The notes under the pieces are model-generated. The model did no database searches. It was not told where the DNA came from and saw only the letters and a list, made by a program, of their open reading frames with translations. This document shows positions 1 through 6,177 of a stretch of 10,999 nt of DNA, piece after piece (position 1 is the first letter of the stretch; the number at the start of each line of letters is the position of its first letter). The stretch is taken from contig JADFKG010000062.1 in the NCBI GenBank assembly GCA_022565075.1, forward strand, positions 1 to 10,999, in the 5' to 3' direction. The position numbers and the translations under genes are program-made. The stretch comes from Chloroflexota bacterium (GTDB lineage: Bacteria; Chloroflexota; Dehalococcoidia; SM23-28-2; RBG-16-64-32).

Positions 1-267
1 GATGGTCGCCTCGTTGTCCACTTCAGTTCGCGTGCCGAGCCCGCCTGGCACAAGCAGCACGTCCAGGCGCGGGCAGTCGCCGAACGAGTAGTCTGCCTCG
101 ATCGTCGTGCCGAGGTAGGAGCGAACAGGTTCGCCGTCCTGGGAGACCGTGACAACTCGCCACTGACCGTTCGAGCTCATGGCGAGCATGCCGAAGACCT
201 CCTTGGGGCCGATGGCGTCCAGATCCTCGAAGCCGGCGAAGAGGACGATGCCGATAGTCTTCGTCAT
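1..267 (-). CDS. DJ-1/PfpI (ThiJ) family protein, N-terminal part, cut by window edge
   Basis: Only the first 89 residues lie in the window; the frame is still open at base 1. The visible part begins MTKTIGIVLFAGFEDLDAIG, followed by PKEVF, and has LDVLLVPGG near residue 70. These are the first beta strand, the acidic loop and the PGG strand of the class I glutamine amidotransferase-like DJ-1/PfpI fold. The D-x-x-GP-x-EVF pattern resembles the isonitrile hydratase/ThiJ branch. The nucleophile-elbow cysteine would lie beyond the edge, so catalytic competence cannot be judged. The ATG overlaps the TGA of the upstream acetyltransferase gene as ATGA, and GAGGAGG (278-284) lies 10 bases upstream, so translation is probably coupled. 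It is the fourth gene of the mtnA-mtnP operon and so is probably under the SAM riboswitch. The substrate is unknown. Confidence 0.8.
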   Translation of the reverse strand, partial: MTKTIGIVLFAGFEDLDAIGPKEVFGMLAMSSNGQWRVVTVSQDGEPVRSYLGTTIEADYSFGDCPRLDVLLVPGGLGTRTEVDNEATI

Positions 268-1160
268 CGCGTGACAACCTCCTCGCCCTCGCCTCGGCCG
301 CGCCAGCCAGCGATCGCGCGCCGCACGAAGCTGACCACGCCGATCGGCTCCTTGCGCACGAGAGGCGTTTCGTGCAGCCTGCACTTCGTCTCGTAGCCGA
401 GGCCGCTATAGACGGCGACGGCCGCTGTGTTCTCTTCCTCGACGGTGAGAGCGACGAGATCACAGTCCGCCAGGAGGTGACGGCTGACGGCGCTCGTCGT
501 CGCCTTCGCCAGTCCCCGGCCGCGGTACTGCGGGTGTGTGAACACGTTGCCGACAACGGCGATCCGCTCGGCAGCTGAGACGACGTGTGTGCCGGCGATC
601 GAGATCAGGTCACGGCCCTCGTAGATGCCGTAGTAGACGGCGTCGTCGAGGTGCTCGGTGCGGTAGGCCGTCGGCCCGCCCTCCGCCGAGTACAAGCGGT
701 TGACGGCCGCGATGTCGGACGTTGCCAGGCGTCGGGCGGCGTCCTCCACCGGCCGGAACGCGTCGCTCTCGACTGTCATCCGCAGCATCACCTGGGGGCG
801 TGTCATGAGGAAGTATTTGCGAGCGATCGCTTTGTGCTCAAGCATTAGGCTGCCAAAGGCGAAGCGGGGGCCGGGGTGCACCGAAAGCACAGCGTCCAGC
901 GCCGTGGCGTCGCCGAGCGCGAAGAGCGCGTTGCCGAGCGGGCTCTTCGAGTGCACCAGCAGCGCCTCGCCGTTCGGCCCGGCTGACCGATACCACTTGT
1001 TGCGTGGGAACATGTCTGGATCCAGTTGAGCCAGCGCGTAGGCCGTGTAGGGGCGCTGCGGTTCCAGGAGACGCCGGATCGCCGCCGGGTCGGATAGCTC
1101 CGTGATACGGTACTCGGCTCGCGTTGCCGCCGTCGGGCGCTCGCGGGACACGGAAGTCAT
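264..1160 (-). CDS. GNAT family N-acetyltransferase, two-domain
   Basis: Protein of 298 residues. The C-terminal half (about 140-265) is a GNAT fold. Motif A is VVGNVFTHPQYRGRGLAKA at residues 202-220, whose R-G-R-G-L-A loop should hold the acetyl-CoA pyrophosphate. A following segment (235-256) has LTVEEENTAAVAVYSGLGYE, the usual N-x-x-A-x-x-x-Y-x-x-x-G-Y motif B. The first 130 or so residues form a separate domain without the acetyl-CoA motif, as in FR47-like GNATs. The acceptor substrate cannot be read from sequence. The start at 1160 is chosen because its ATG overlaps the mtnP TGA as ATGA; the longer reading from 1280 would add 40 Arg-rich residues that lie over mtnP. The stop overlaps the next gene's ATG. 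This places the gene inside the methylthioadenosine-salvage operon, where an acetyltransferase is not a standard member. Confidence 0.87.
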   Translation of the reverse strand: MTSVSRERPTAATRAEYRITELSDPAAIRRLLEPQRPYTAYALAQLDPDMFPRNKWYRSAGPNGEALLVHSKSPLGNALFALGDATALDAVLSVHPGPRFAFGSLMLEHKAIARKYFLMTRPQVMLRMTVESDAFRPVEDAARRLATSDIAAVNRLYSAEGGPTAYRTEHLDDAVYYGIYEGRDLISIAGTHVVSAAERIAVVGNVFTHPQYRGRGLAKATTSAVSRHLLADCDLVALTVEEENTAAVAVYSGLGYETKCRLHETPLVRKEPIGVVSFVRRAIAGWRGRGEGEEVVTR

Positions 1161-2038
1161 CCGCTCACCGCCTGCCCGGCGTAGCGGCCGATGATCGGCC
1201 CAAGGCGCTGCTTCGTCGCTGCCGGCACGATGTCGAGCGACGTCACGAGCGCGTCTTTGAGGGCGTCCTTGCAGGCGCACTCGCGCGTCTCGGGCAGCCG
1301 CTGCAGGGCCAGGCGAACGGCCCTTCGCGAGACATCGACGTTACGCAGGAGGTTGGCGACGATCATCTCCGCCGTCACGTCCTTGTGGCCGTCGTGCCAG
1401 CAGTCGTAGTCGGTCGAGCAGGCCAGCACGGCGAAACAGATCTCCGCTTCGCGGGCCAGCTTGGCCTCGGGCAGAGCGGTCATCCCGATGATGTCGGCTC
1501 CCCATGTGCGGTAAAGGTTGGACTCGGCGCGCGTTGAGAACGCCGGCCCCTCGATGACGACGTAGGTGCCGCCGTTGTGAACCGTCGGCGCCGTCTCTTC
1601 CGCGGCGCCACCGACGACGCCGCGCAGATGCGAGCAGAACGGATCGGCGAAGGCTACGTGTGCGACGAGGCCTTCTCCGAAGAACGTCGAGGCGCGCCCC
1701 CTGGTGCGGTCGATCAACTGGTCCGGCACGACCAGGTGCAGCGGCTCGATCTCCTCGCGCAGGCTGCCGACGGCGCTGACGCTGACGATGAACTCGACGC
1801 CCAGCTGCTTGAGCGCCCAGATGTTGGCGCGCGCCGGGATCTCCGCTGGCAGCAAGCGGTGGCCCAGGCCGTGGCGCGGCAGGAAGGCGACCCTCTGGCC
1901 GTCCAGCGTGCCCGTTGTGATCGCGTCGCTCGTCGGCCCGAAGGGCGTGTCGGCGTTCAACGTCTCGACGTCCGAGAGGCCATCCATCTCGTAGAAGCCG
2001 CTGCCGCCGATGACCGCGGCGCGGACCGCCTCAGCCAC
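1157..2038 (-). CDS. mtnP: S-methyl-5'-thioadenosine phosphorylase
   Basis: Cytoplasmic enzyme that cleaves 5'-methylthioadenosine (by-product of polyamine or homoserine-lactone synthesis) with phosphate to adenine and 5-methylthioribose-1-phosphate. The 293 residues match the usual family length. Visible motifs are the phosphate loop GGSGFY (11-16), LPRHGLGH (53-60), VIEGPAFSTRAE (161-172), IGMTALPEAKLARE (184-197) and TDYDCW (209-214). Asp210 and Asp212 are the pair that, in the human-type enzyme, recognises the adenine base, arguing for a 6-aminopurine substrate over an inosine-type one. The start is GTG at 2038, overlapping the end of mtnA by 8 bases; the stop overlaps the next ATG. Its product feeds MtnA, encoded just upstream, and the adenine can be used by Apt. 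Regulation should follow the SAM-I riboswitch before mtnA. Confidence 0.95.
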   Translation of the reverse strand: MAEAVRAAVIGGSGFYEMDGLSDVETLNADTPFGPTSDAITTGTLDGQRVAFLPRHGLGHRLLPAEIPARANIWALKQLGVEFIVSVSAVGSLREEIEPLHLVVPDQLIDRTRGRASTFFGEGLVAHVAFADPFCSHLRGVVGGAAEETAPTVHNGGTYVVIEGPAFSTRAESNLYRTWGADIIGMTALPEAKLAREAEICFAVLACSTDYDCWHDGHKDVTAEMIVANLLRNVDVSRRAVRLALQRLPETRECACKDALKDALVTSLDIVPAATKQRLGPIIGRYAGQAVSG

Positions 2039-3092
2039 GTGCGGGCACTCCGGCTTCGCAGGCGCGGCGCAGGCTCTCTTCGTACGGAGGGCGCGCGACG
2101 CCGTTCTCGGTGATGATCGCGCTCACGTAGGCGTTCGGCGTCACGTCGAAGGCGGGGTTGGCGGCGTCGATGTCGTTTGGCGCGATGTTGACGCCGCGCA
2201 CGGACGTCACCTCGTCGGCGGAGCGCTCTTCGATCGGTATCTCGTCTCCGGACGGCAGCGACAGGTCGATCGTGCTCGTCGGGGCGGCGACGTAGAAGGG
2301 AACGCCGTTCTCCTTCGCGAGCACGGCGAGCCCGTATGTGCCGATCTTGTTGGCGACGTCGCCGTTGGCGGCGATCCGGTCGGCGCCGACGACTACTGCA
2401 CCGGCGAGGCCTCGTCTCAGGGCGGAGCCGGCCGCGCTGTCGGCGATCAGCGTGAAGGGGATCGCTTCACGCTTCAGCTCCCAGGCAGTGAGGCGCGCGC
2501 CTTGCAGCAGCGGCCGCGTCTCCGTGGCGATGACGTGGCGTAGCTGGCCGCCCGTCCAGGCGGCGCGCACGACGCCGAGCGCGGTCCCGTAGCCGCCGGT
2601 CGCCAGGGCGCCCGCGTTGCAGTGCGTCATCACGGAGACGCCGGAAGGCAGTAGTTCCGCCCCGTAGGCGCCGATGCGCTGGTTGGCGGCGACATCCTCT
2701 TCGTGGATCTCGCGCGCCGTGCGCACCAGCGTCTCCCGCGCGCCCGCTGCGTCCGAGGCGGACTCAAGCGCGCGCAGGCAGCGGTCCAGGGCCCACGAGA
2801 GGTTGACGGCGGTCGGCCGCGTCGCGCGCAGCACGTCCGCCGCTTCGGTCACATCGCGCCGCAGCGCTTCTGCGTCCGTTGCCGCGCTCTCCAGGGCGGC
2901 GAGCGCAAGTCCGTAGGCAGCCGAGACGCCGATCAGAGGCGCGCCGCGCAGTTGCAGGCGGCGGATCGCCTCGGCGACGACCCGGTAGTCGGCGGTCTCG
3001 ACCCAGGTCTCTTCCTGCGGCAGGAGTGTCTGGTCGAGAAACCGCACCTTGCCTTCGTCGAGCCATTCGATGGGCAGGAACAGGTCTTGCAG
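2031..3092 (-). CDS. mtnA: S-methyl-5-thioribose-1-phosphate isomerase
   Basis: Converts the ring-form aldose 5-methylthioribose-1-phosphate to 5-methylthioribulose-1-phosphate, the second step after MtnP in the methionine salvage pathway. Family marks: RGAPLIGVSAAYGLALA (49-65), RPTAVNLSWALDR (92-104), THCNAGALAT (156-165) with the catalytic Cys158, ETRPLLQGARLTAWEL (191-206), VVGADRIAANGDVANKIGTYG (234-254) with catalytic Asp238, and the C-terminal NPAFDVTP (312-319). From the CTG at 3092 the protein has 353 residues, a normal length. No ATG or GTG fits: the in-frame ATG at 3161 lies in the riboswitch P1 helix. CTG is preferred because AAGGAG (3100-3105) stands 7 bases upstream; TTG at 3119, with GAGGAG 5 bases upstream but inside the terminator, is the alternative. 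First gene behind the SAM-I switch. Identity is firm; the start is not. Confidence 0.93.
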   Translation of the reverse strand: MQDLFLPIEWLDEGKVRFLDQTLLPQEETWVETADYRVVAEAIRRLQLRGAPLIGVSAAYGLALAALESAATDAEALRRDVTEAADVLRATRPTAVNLSWALDRCLRALESASDAAGARETLVRTAREIHEEDVAANQRIGAYGAELLPSGVSVMTHCNAGALATGGYGTALGVVRAAWTGGQLRHVIATETRPLLQGARLTAWELKREAIPFTLIADSAAGSALRRGLAGAVVVGADRIAANGDVANKIGTYGLAVLAKENGVPFYVAAPTSTIDLSLPSGDEIPIEERSADEVTSVRGVNIAPNDIDAANPAFDVTPNAYVSAIITENGVARPPYEESLRRACEAGVPARG

Positions 3093-3099
3093 CGCTCTA

Positions 3100-3105
3100 C
3101 TCCTT
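3100..3105 (-). promoter_or_regulatory. Ribosome binding site deciding the mtnA start
   Basis: AAGGAG on the minus strand, between the terminator T-run and the first conserved residues of MtnA. It is 7 bases before an in-frame CTG and is not well placed for any in-frame ATG or GTG. The out-of-frame GTG at 3117 hits a TAG after six codons. Confidence 0.55.
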
Positions 3106-3117
3106 GTTCGTGGGCAC

Positions 3118-3143
3118 AAAAAAACTCCTCGCGGCGGAGAAGT
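3118..3143 (-). terminator. Intrinsic terminator of the SAM-I riboswitch (expression platform)
   Basis: Read on the minus strand, ACTTCTC pairs with GAGGAGT (seven pairs, one G-U) around the loop CGCCGC, and the stem runs straight into seven T. It lies 10 bases after the 3' side of riboswitch helix P1. The 5' arm can instead pair with GAAGT at the end of and just after P1 (ACTTC with GAAGT, loop ATGAG, extendable past a 2-base bulge). That alternative would give an antiterminator excluding both P1 and the terminator. This is the standard layout for a SAM-OFF transcriptional switch: SAM bound means P1 forms, the terminator forms and mtnA is not read. The pairing is visible; the direction of control is inferred from the family. 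Confidence 0.88.
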
Positions 3144-3152
3144 CTCATACTT

Positions 3153-3258
3153 CACTCTCATCTCATTCGCCCGTGGGCGAATCGGAGTTGGCACCGTGTC
3201 CGAGGATCGGTTGCCGGGCTTCCAAGGGCCGTTCCCTCCACCGCTCTCGATGAGAGTG
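3153..3258 (-). ncRNA. SAM-I (S-box) riboswitch aptamer upstream of mtnA
   Basis: The 106-base minus-strand element shows the S-box consensus in order. P1 is a perfect 10-pair helix, CACTCTCATC (3258-3249) with GATGAGAGTG (3162-3153). It is followed by GAGAG, then GGTGGAGGGA, then GGCCC and CCCGGCAACC enclosing the P2 region, and GGTGCCAA after P3 (ACCG with CGGT). P4 is ATTCGCC with GGCGAAT around CACG. A terminator follows at once, then mtnA. SAM-I riboswitches bind S-adenosylmethionine and commonly control methionine and sulfur genes. Here the target operon recycles methylthioadenosine, itself derived from SAM. One base in the conserved J2/3-side stretch looks unusual: TTGGAAG where UGAAG-type sequences are common. 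Confidence 0.95.
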
Positions 3259-3283
3259 TTTCTATTCGATTGGTACGTAGCTG

Positions 3284-3313
3284 ATGGTATCGGTCGTGTC
3301 GAGGGGGTGTCAA
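3284..3313 (-). promoter_or_regulatory. Promoter of the riboswitch-mtnA operon
   Basis: Minus strand: -35 TTGACA (3313-3308, perfect), an 18-base spacer, and -10 TACCAT (3289-3284, four of six matches). The expected start near 3277 leaves about 20 bases before P1, normal for an S-box leader. The same -35/18/-10 combination recurs before trxA. The promoter lies just downstream of apt, so the operon need not depend on transcription through apt. Confidence 0.55.
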
Positions 3314-3330
3314 GGAAAAAGCGGCTAGTG

Positions 3331-3351
3331 TCACTCGTAGTTGACGAGTGA
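3331..3351 (-). repeat. Hairpin across the apt stop codon
   Basis: On the minus strand TCACTCGT pairs perfectly with ACGAGTGA (eight pairs) around CAACT; the 3' arm ends in the apt TGA. A run of five T follows only after a 10-base gap (3320-3316), so this is not a canonical terminator. It may be an inefficient terminator or an RNA 3'-end stabiliser between apt and the riboswitch promoter. Confidence 0.45.
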
Positions 3352-3846
3352 GAAGACGTCGTAGTCTTCGAGGCGCGAGCGGCCGCTGAGGAAGTCCAAC
3401 TCCACCAGGAAGGCGAGGCTGTGCACGCGCGCGCCGAGCAGCTCAACGAGCTTGGTTGCGGCCACCGCCGTACCGCCCGTCGCCAGCAGGTCGTCGACGA
3501 TCACGACCAGGTCGCCTTTGGTCAGCGCGTCCTCGTGGATGTCGAGCGAGCTGGACCCGTACTCCAGTTCGTACTCGACGCTCATGCGGGCGGCCGGCAG
3601 TTTACCCGGCTTGCGCACCGGCACCAGCGGCAGCTTCAGGTTGTACGCCAGCGGTGCGCCGAAGAGGAAGCCGCGAGACTCGATCGAGACGATCGCCGCC
3701 AGCTTGGCGTGGCGGTATCTCTCCGTGAACGCGTCGATGACCTCTCGCATCGCCTCCGGGTTCTTGAGCAGCGGCGTGATATCGCGAAAGAGGATGCCGG
3801 GCTGTGGGAAGTCCGGCACGTCGCGGATCAGCTGCTTGAGGTCCAT
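3331..3846 (-). CDS. apt: Adenine phosphoribosyltransferase
   Basis: Makes AMP and pyrophosphate from adenine and PRPP in the cytoplasm. From the ATG at 3846 the protein has 171 residues, the usual size. It shows the family N-terminus (I-R-D-V-P-D-F-P-Q-P-G-I-L-F-R-D-I-T-P-L-L, 7-27), ESRGFLFGAPLA (56-67), the flexible-loop region with VRKPGKLP (77-84), EYELEYGS (91-98) and the PRPP-binding motif VVIVDDLLATGGTA (114-127). An upstream in-frame ATG at 3876 would add 10 residues unlike the family. No good ribosome site precedes either ATG. A weak promoter (TGGACT 3885-3880, 17 bases, TAGTCT 3862-3857) would put the transcript start almost at the 3846 ATG, giving a very short leader. It sits directly before the SAM-switched mtnA-mtnP operon, which releases adenine, but upstream of the switch. 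Confidence 0.95.
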   Translation of the reverse strand: MDLKQLIRDVPDFPQPGILFRDITPLLKNPEAMREVIDAFTERYRHAKLAAIVSIESRGFLFGAPLAYNLKLPLVPVRKPGKLPAARMSVEYELEYGSSSLDIHEDALTKGDLVVIVDDLLATGGTAVAATKLVELLGARVHSLAFLVELDFLSGRSRLEDYDVFSLVNYE

Positions 3847-3856
3847 CCGGAGCGTA

Positions 3857-3885
3857 AGACTAGCGCCCCTGTGCATCTCAGTCCA
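3857..3885 (-). promoter_or_regulatory. apt: Possible apt promoter
   Basis: Minus strand TGGACT (-35, four of six), a 17-base spacer and TAGTCT (-10, three of six), with the -10 ending 10 bases before the apt ATG. Weak by sequence; proposed mainly because the position would explain the absence of a ribosome site. Confidence 0.25.
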
Positions 3886-3895
3886 CGTCTTGCGT

Positions 3896-3901
3896 TAGAA
3901 T
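3896..3901 (+). promoter_or_regulatory. -10 element for the M20 amidohydrolase-plsX unit
   Basis: TAGAAT (five of six matches to TATAAT) lies 20 bases before the GTG start, leaving room for a start near 3908 and the ribosome site at 3911-3916. No convincing -35 is seen 16-18 bases upstream. Confidence 0.4.
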
Positions 3902-3910
3902 CCCGTCAGA

Positions 3911-3916
3911 GAGGAG
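3911..3916 (+). promoter_or_regulatory. Ribosome binding site for the M20 gene
   Basis: GAGGAG 5 bases before GTG 3922. It decides the start in a reading frame that stays open for 167 more codons upstream. Confidence 0.75.
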
Positions 3917-3921
3917 ACTTC

Positions 3922-5148
3922 GTGAGCGAGCAACTGGTGAGCGAGAACGCAACCGCACTCAAGCAGCGGGCGTCGGACGAGATCGAGCGGCGAAAGCAAG
4001 AGCTGATCGACCTTTCGCTGCGGATCCACGCCACGCCCGAGATCGCCTTCCAGGAGCACAAGTCGTCCGCCATGCTCGCGGACTTTCTGGAGGGGCAGGG
4101 CTTTGCTCTCGATCGCGGCATCTGTGAGATCGATACGGCGTTCCGCGCCACCTACGGGAGCGGCGAACCGCGCATCGCCTTCGTGGCCGAATACGATGCG
4201 CTGCCGGGCGTCGGTCACGGCTGCGGACATAACATCATCGGCACGGCGGCGGCGGCGGCTGGCATCGCGCTCAAGAGCCTGTTGCGGGAAGACGGTGGTG
4301 GCACCGTGCTTGTGATCGGCACGCCCGCCGAGGAAGCAGCCGGCGGCAAGGTGTATATGGTCGCCCGTGGCGCCTTCGAGGGGCTCGACTGCGCGATGAT
4401 GGTGCACCCGGGCAACCGCAACACGTTCGTGGCTTACGCCCTCGCCTGCCTCGAGCTGGAGATCGAGTTCCGGGGCAAGGAAGCGCACGCGGCCGCTCGT
4501 CCCGAGGCCGGCCTGAACGCCCTCGATGCGATGGTTGCGGCGTTCTCCAACCTTGGCCTGATGCGACAGCAGATCCGCGACTCCGCCCGCGTCCACGGCA
4601 TCATCACAGAGGGCGGACAGGCCGTGAACGTGATCCCTTCCCTCACGAAGGCGAAGCTCCTCATCCGCACCGAGGAAGACGAGTATATGGACGAGGTGCT
4701 TAAGCCGAAGGTGCTCGCTTGCTTCGAGGGCGCTGCCCAGGCCACCGGCTGCCAGCTCATCTACAAGTGGGGCGAGGAGTCCCGCTACAAGACGATGCGC
4801 ACGAACATGGCGCTCGCCGAGGCCTATCGCGCCAACATCGAGGGTCTCGGGCGGACGACGGTGATGCCAGAGTCGAAGCGCTCGATGGGCTCAACTGACA
4901 TGGGCAACGTCAGCCAGGTCGTGCCCGGCATCCACCCGGCGATCTCGATCGCGCCGCCCGACGTGCCGATCCATACGGAGGAGTTCCGCGAGATCGCCAA
5001 AGGCGAGTCGGGCCACGCGGGCCTGCTGGACGGGGCTAAGGCGCTGGCGATGACGGGCATCGACGTGCTCCTGAACCCGGATCTGCGCAAACGCATGAAG
5101 GATGAGTTCGCCGAGACGGGCGAACGGAAGTCCGATGGCGCGGGATAG
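3922..5148 (+). CDS. M20 family metallo-amidohydrolase (AbgB/PM20D2-like)
   Basis: Protein of 408 residues. M20-family marks are FVAEYDALPGVGHGCGHN (87-104) with the metal-binding HGCGHN, TPAEE (134-138) with the Glu pair that includes the proposed general base, VHPG (161-164), the dimerisation-domain GKEAHAAARPEAG (185-197), NVIP (236-239) and STDMGNVS (324-331) with H351 near the C-terminal ligand region. Relatives include p-aminobenzoyl-glutamate hydrolase subunit B and the dipeptidase PM20D2, both cleaving amide bonds of acylated or dipeptide substrates; the true substrate is unknown. No signal peptide, so cytoplasmic. The start is GTG at 3922, because GAGGAG (3911-3916) is 5 bases upstream; the frame stays open far upstream over apt, but that part is antisense noise. 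plsX follows 18 bases after the stop, suggesting one transcript. Confidence 0.92.
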   Translation: MSEQLVSENATALKQRASDEIERRKQELIDLSLRIHATPEIAFQEHKSSAMLADFLEGQGFALDRGICEIDTAFRATYGSGEPRIAFVAEYDALPGVGHGCGHNIIGTAAAAAGIALKSLLREDGGGTVLVIGTPAEEAAGGKVYMVARGAFEGLDCAMMVHPGNRNTFVAYALACLELEIEFRGKEAHAAARPEAGLNALDAMVAAFSNLGLMRQQIRDSARVHGIITEGGQAVNVIPSLTKAKLLIRTEEDEYMDEVLKPKVLACFEGAAQATGCQLIYKWGEESRYKTMRTNMALAEAYRANIEGLGRTTVMPESKRSMGSTDMGNVSQVVPGIHPAISIAPPDVPIHTEEFREIAKGESGHAGLLDGAKALAMTGIDVLLNPDLRKRMKDEFAETGERKSDGAG

Positions 5149-5166
5149 GCGCCAGGCGACGCCGGG

Positions 5167-6177
5167 ATGATCGCCTCCGATCCGGTAATCGCCCTCGACG
5201 CCATGGGCGGTGACGACGCCCCGGGCGAGATCGTCCTCGGCGCCGTACAGGCTGCGCGCGATCTCGGCGTGCGCGTCGCGCTTGTCGGCCCGCGGGAAGT
5301 GCTGGAGGCCGAGATCGCCAAGCACGGTGCGCGTCCCGAGCGCATCACGGTGGTGCACGCGCCGGAAGTGATCGGCATGGTGGAATCACCGGCGCTGGCG
5401 GCGCGGCATAAGAAGGAATCGTCGATCGTCGTCGGCCTCAAGCTGGTCAAGCGCGGCGAGGCAGACGCCTTCGTCTCCGCCGGCAACACGGGCGCGATCA
5501 TGGCTGGCGCGATCATGTACATCGGCCGCGTCCGCGGCATCGAGCGGCCGTCGATCGCGGCGCTGATGCCGCTTTCCGGCAAGCTCACCGTGCTGCTGGA
5601 CATCGGCGCGAACGCCGACGCCAGGCCTTCGTACATGCTGCAGTGGGCGCAGATGGCGGCGGCTTATATGGAACGCGTCTGGAAGCGCGACAACCCCACC
5701 GTGGCGCTGCTCAACATCGGCGAGGAGGAAGGGAAGGGCAACACGCTGACGCAGCAGGCCTACGACTTGCTGAAGGCCAGCCCGCTAAACTTCATCGGCA
5801 ACGTCGAAGGCCGTGACCTGCCGTTCGCCGCGGCCGACGTCATCGTCACGGATGGCTTCACGGGCAACGTCGTCGTCAAGACGATGGAGGGCATGGCCGA
5901 CTACGTGATGGGCGAGATCCGGAGCGCGATCAAAAGCCGCCCCTGGTACATGGCTGCCAGCGTGCTGCTCCTGCCCGCGTTCGGGAAGGTGCGAAAGAAG
6001 ACAGACTACCGTGAGTACGGCGCAGGCCCTCTGCTGGGCACGAAGGGGCTCGTGTTCATCGGCCACGGGCGTAGCGACGCCAAGGCGATATCGAGCGCGC
6101 TGAGGGTGGCGGCTGAGTCAGCGCGGTCGGGCATGCTGGAGGCGATCCAGCAGACGGTTCCGGCCCGCTCGTCCTGA
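5167..6177 (+). CDS. plsX: Phosphate acyltransferase PlsX
   Basis: Converts acyl-ACP and phosphate to acyl-phosphate, the donor for PlsY in bacterial phosphatidic acid synthesis; a peripheral membrane enzyme in this family. The 336 residues are full length. Motifs: ALDAMGGDDAPGE (9-21), FVSAGNTGAIMA (102-113), RPSIAALMP (127-135), VLLDIGANADARP (142-154), GNVEGRD (211-217), VTDGFTGNVVVKT (227-239) and EYGAGPLLGTKGLVFIGHGRSD (283-304). Start is ATG at 5167; only a weak GGCGA-type ribosome site precedes it. It lies 18 bases after the M20 amidohydrolase gene and is not accompanied by the common partners rpmF, fabH, fabD or acpP in this window, so its local setting is unusual. A near-perfect inverted repeat spans its stop codon. 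Confidence 0.96.
   Translation: MIASDPVIALDAMGGDDAPGEIVLGAVQAARDLGVRVALVGPREVLEAEIAKHGARPERITVVHAPEVIGMVESPALAARHKKESSIVVGLKLVKRGEADAFVSAGNTGAIMAGAIMYIGRVRGIERPSIAALMPLSGKLTVLLDIGANADARPSYMLQWAQMAAAYMERVWKRDNPTVALLNIGEEEGKGNTLTQQAYDLLKASPLNFIGNVEGRDLPFAAADVIVTDGFTGNVVVKTMEGMADYVMGEIRSAIKSRPWYMAASVLLLPAFGKVRKKTDYREYGAGPLLGTKGLVFIGHGRSDAKAISSALRVAAESARSGMLEAIQQTVPARSS

Noticed and set aside
1161..1280. Upstream ATG adding 40 residues to the GNAT protein
   Set aside because: The extension is Arg-rich, overlaps the 3' end of mtnP, and a coupled ATGA start exists at 1160.
585..3284. Long plus-strand open frames opposite apt-free parts of the salvage operon (for example 1577-2113, 2010-2543, 2703-3284)
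   Set aside because: They are antisense shadows of mtnP, mtnA and the GNAT gene, Arg/Ala-rich without family motifs, common in GC-rich DNA.
3093..3446. N-terminal extension of mtnA (frame open up to 3446), including ATG at 3161
   Set aside because: It would translate the riboswitch, terminator and the end of apt; the extra residues are unlike MtnA and the frame is open only because of GC-rich composition.
3421..3921. Upstream extension of the M20 gene by 167 residues
   Set aside because: It is the antisense of apt; the GTG at 3922 has a good ribosome site and the family N-terminus.
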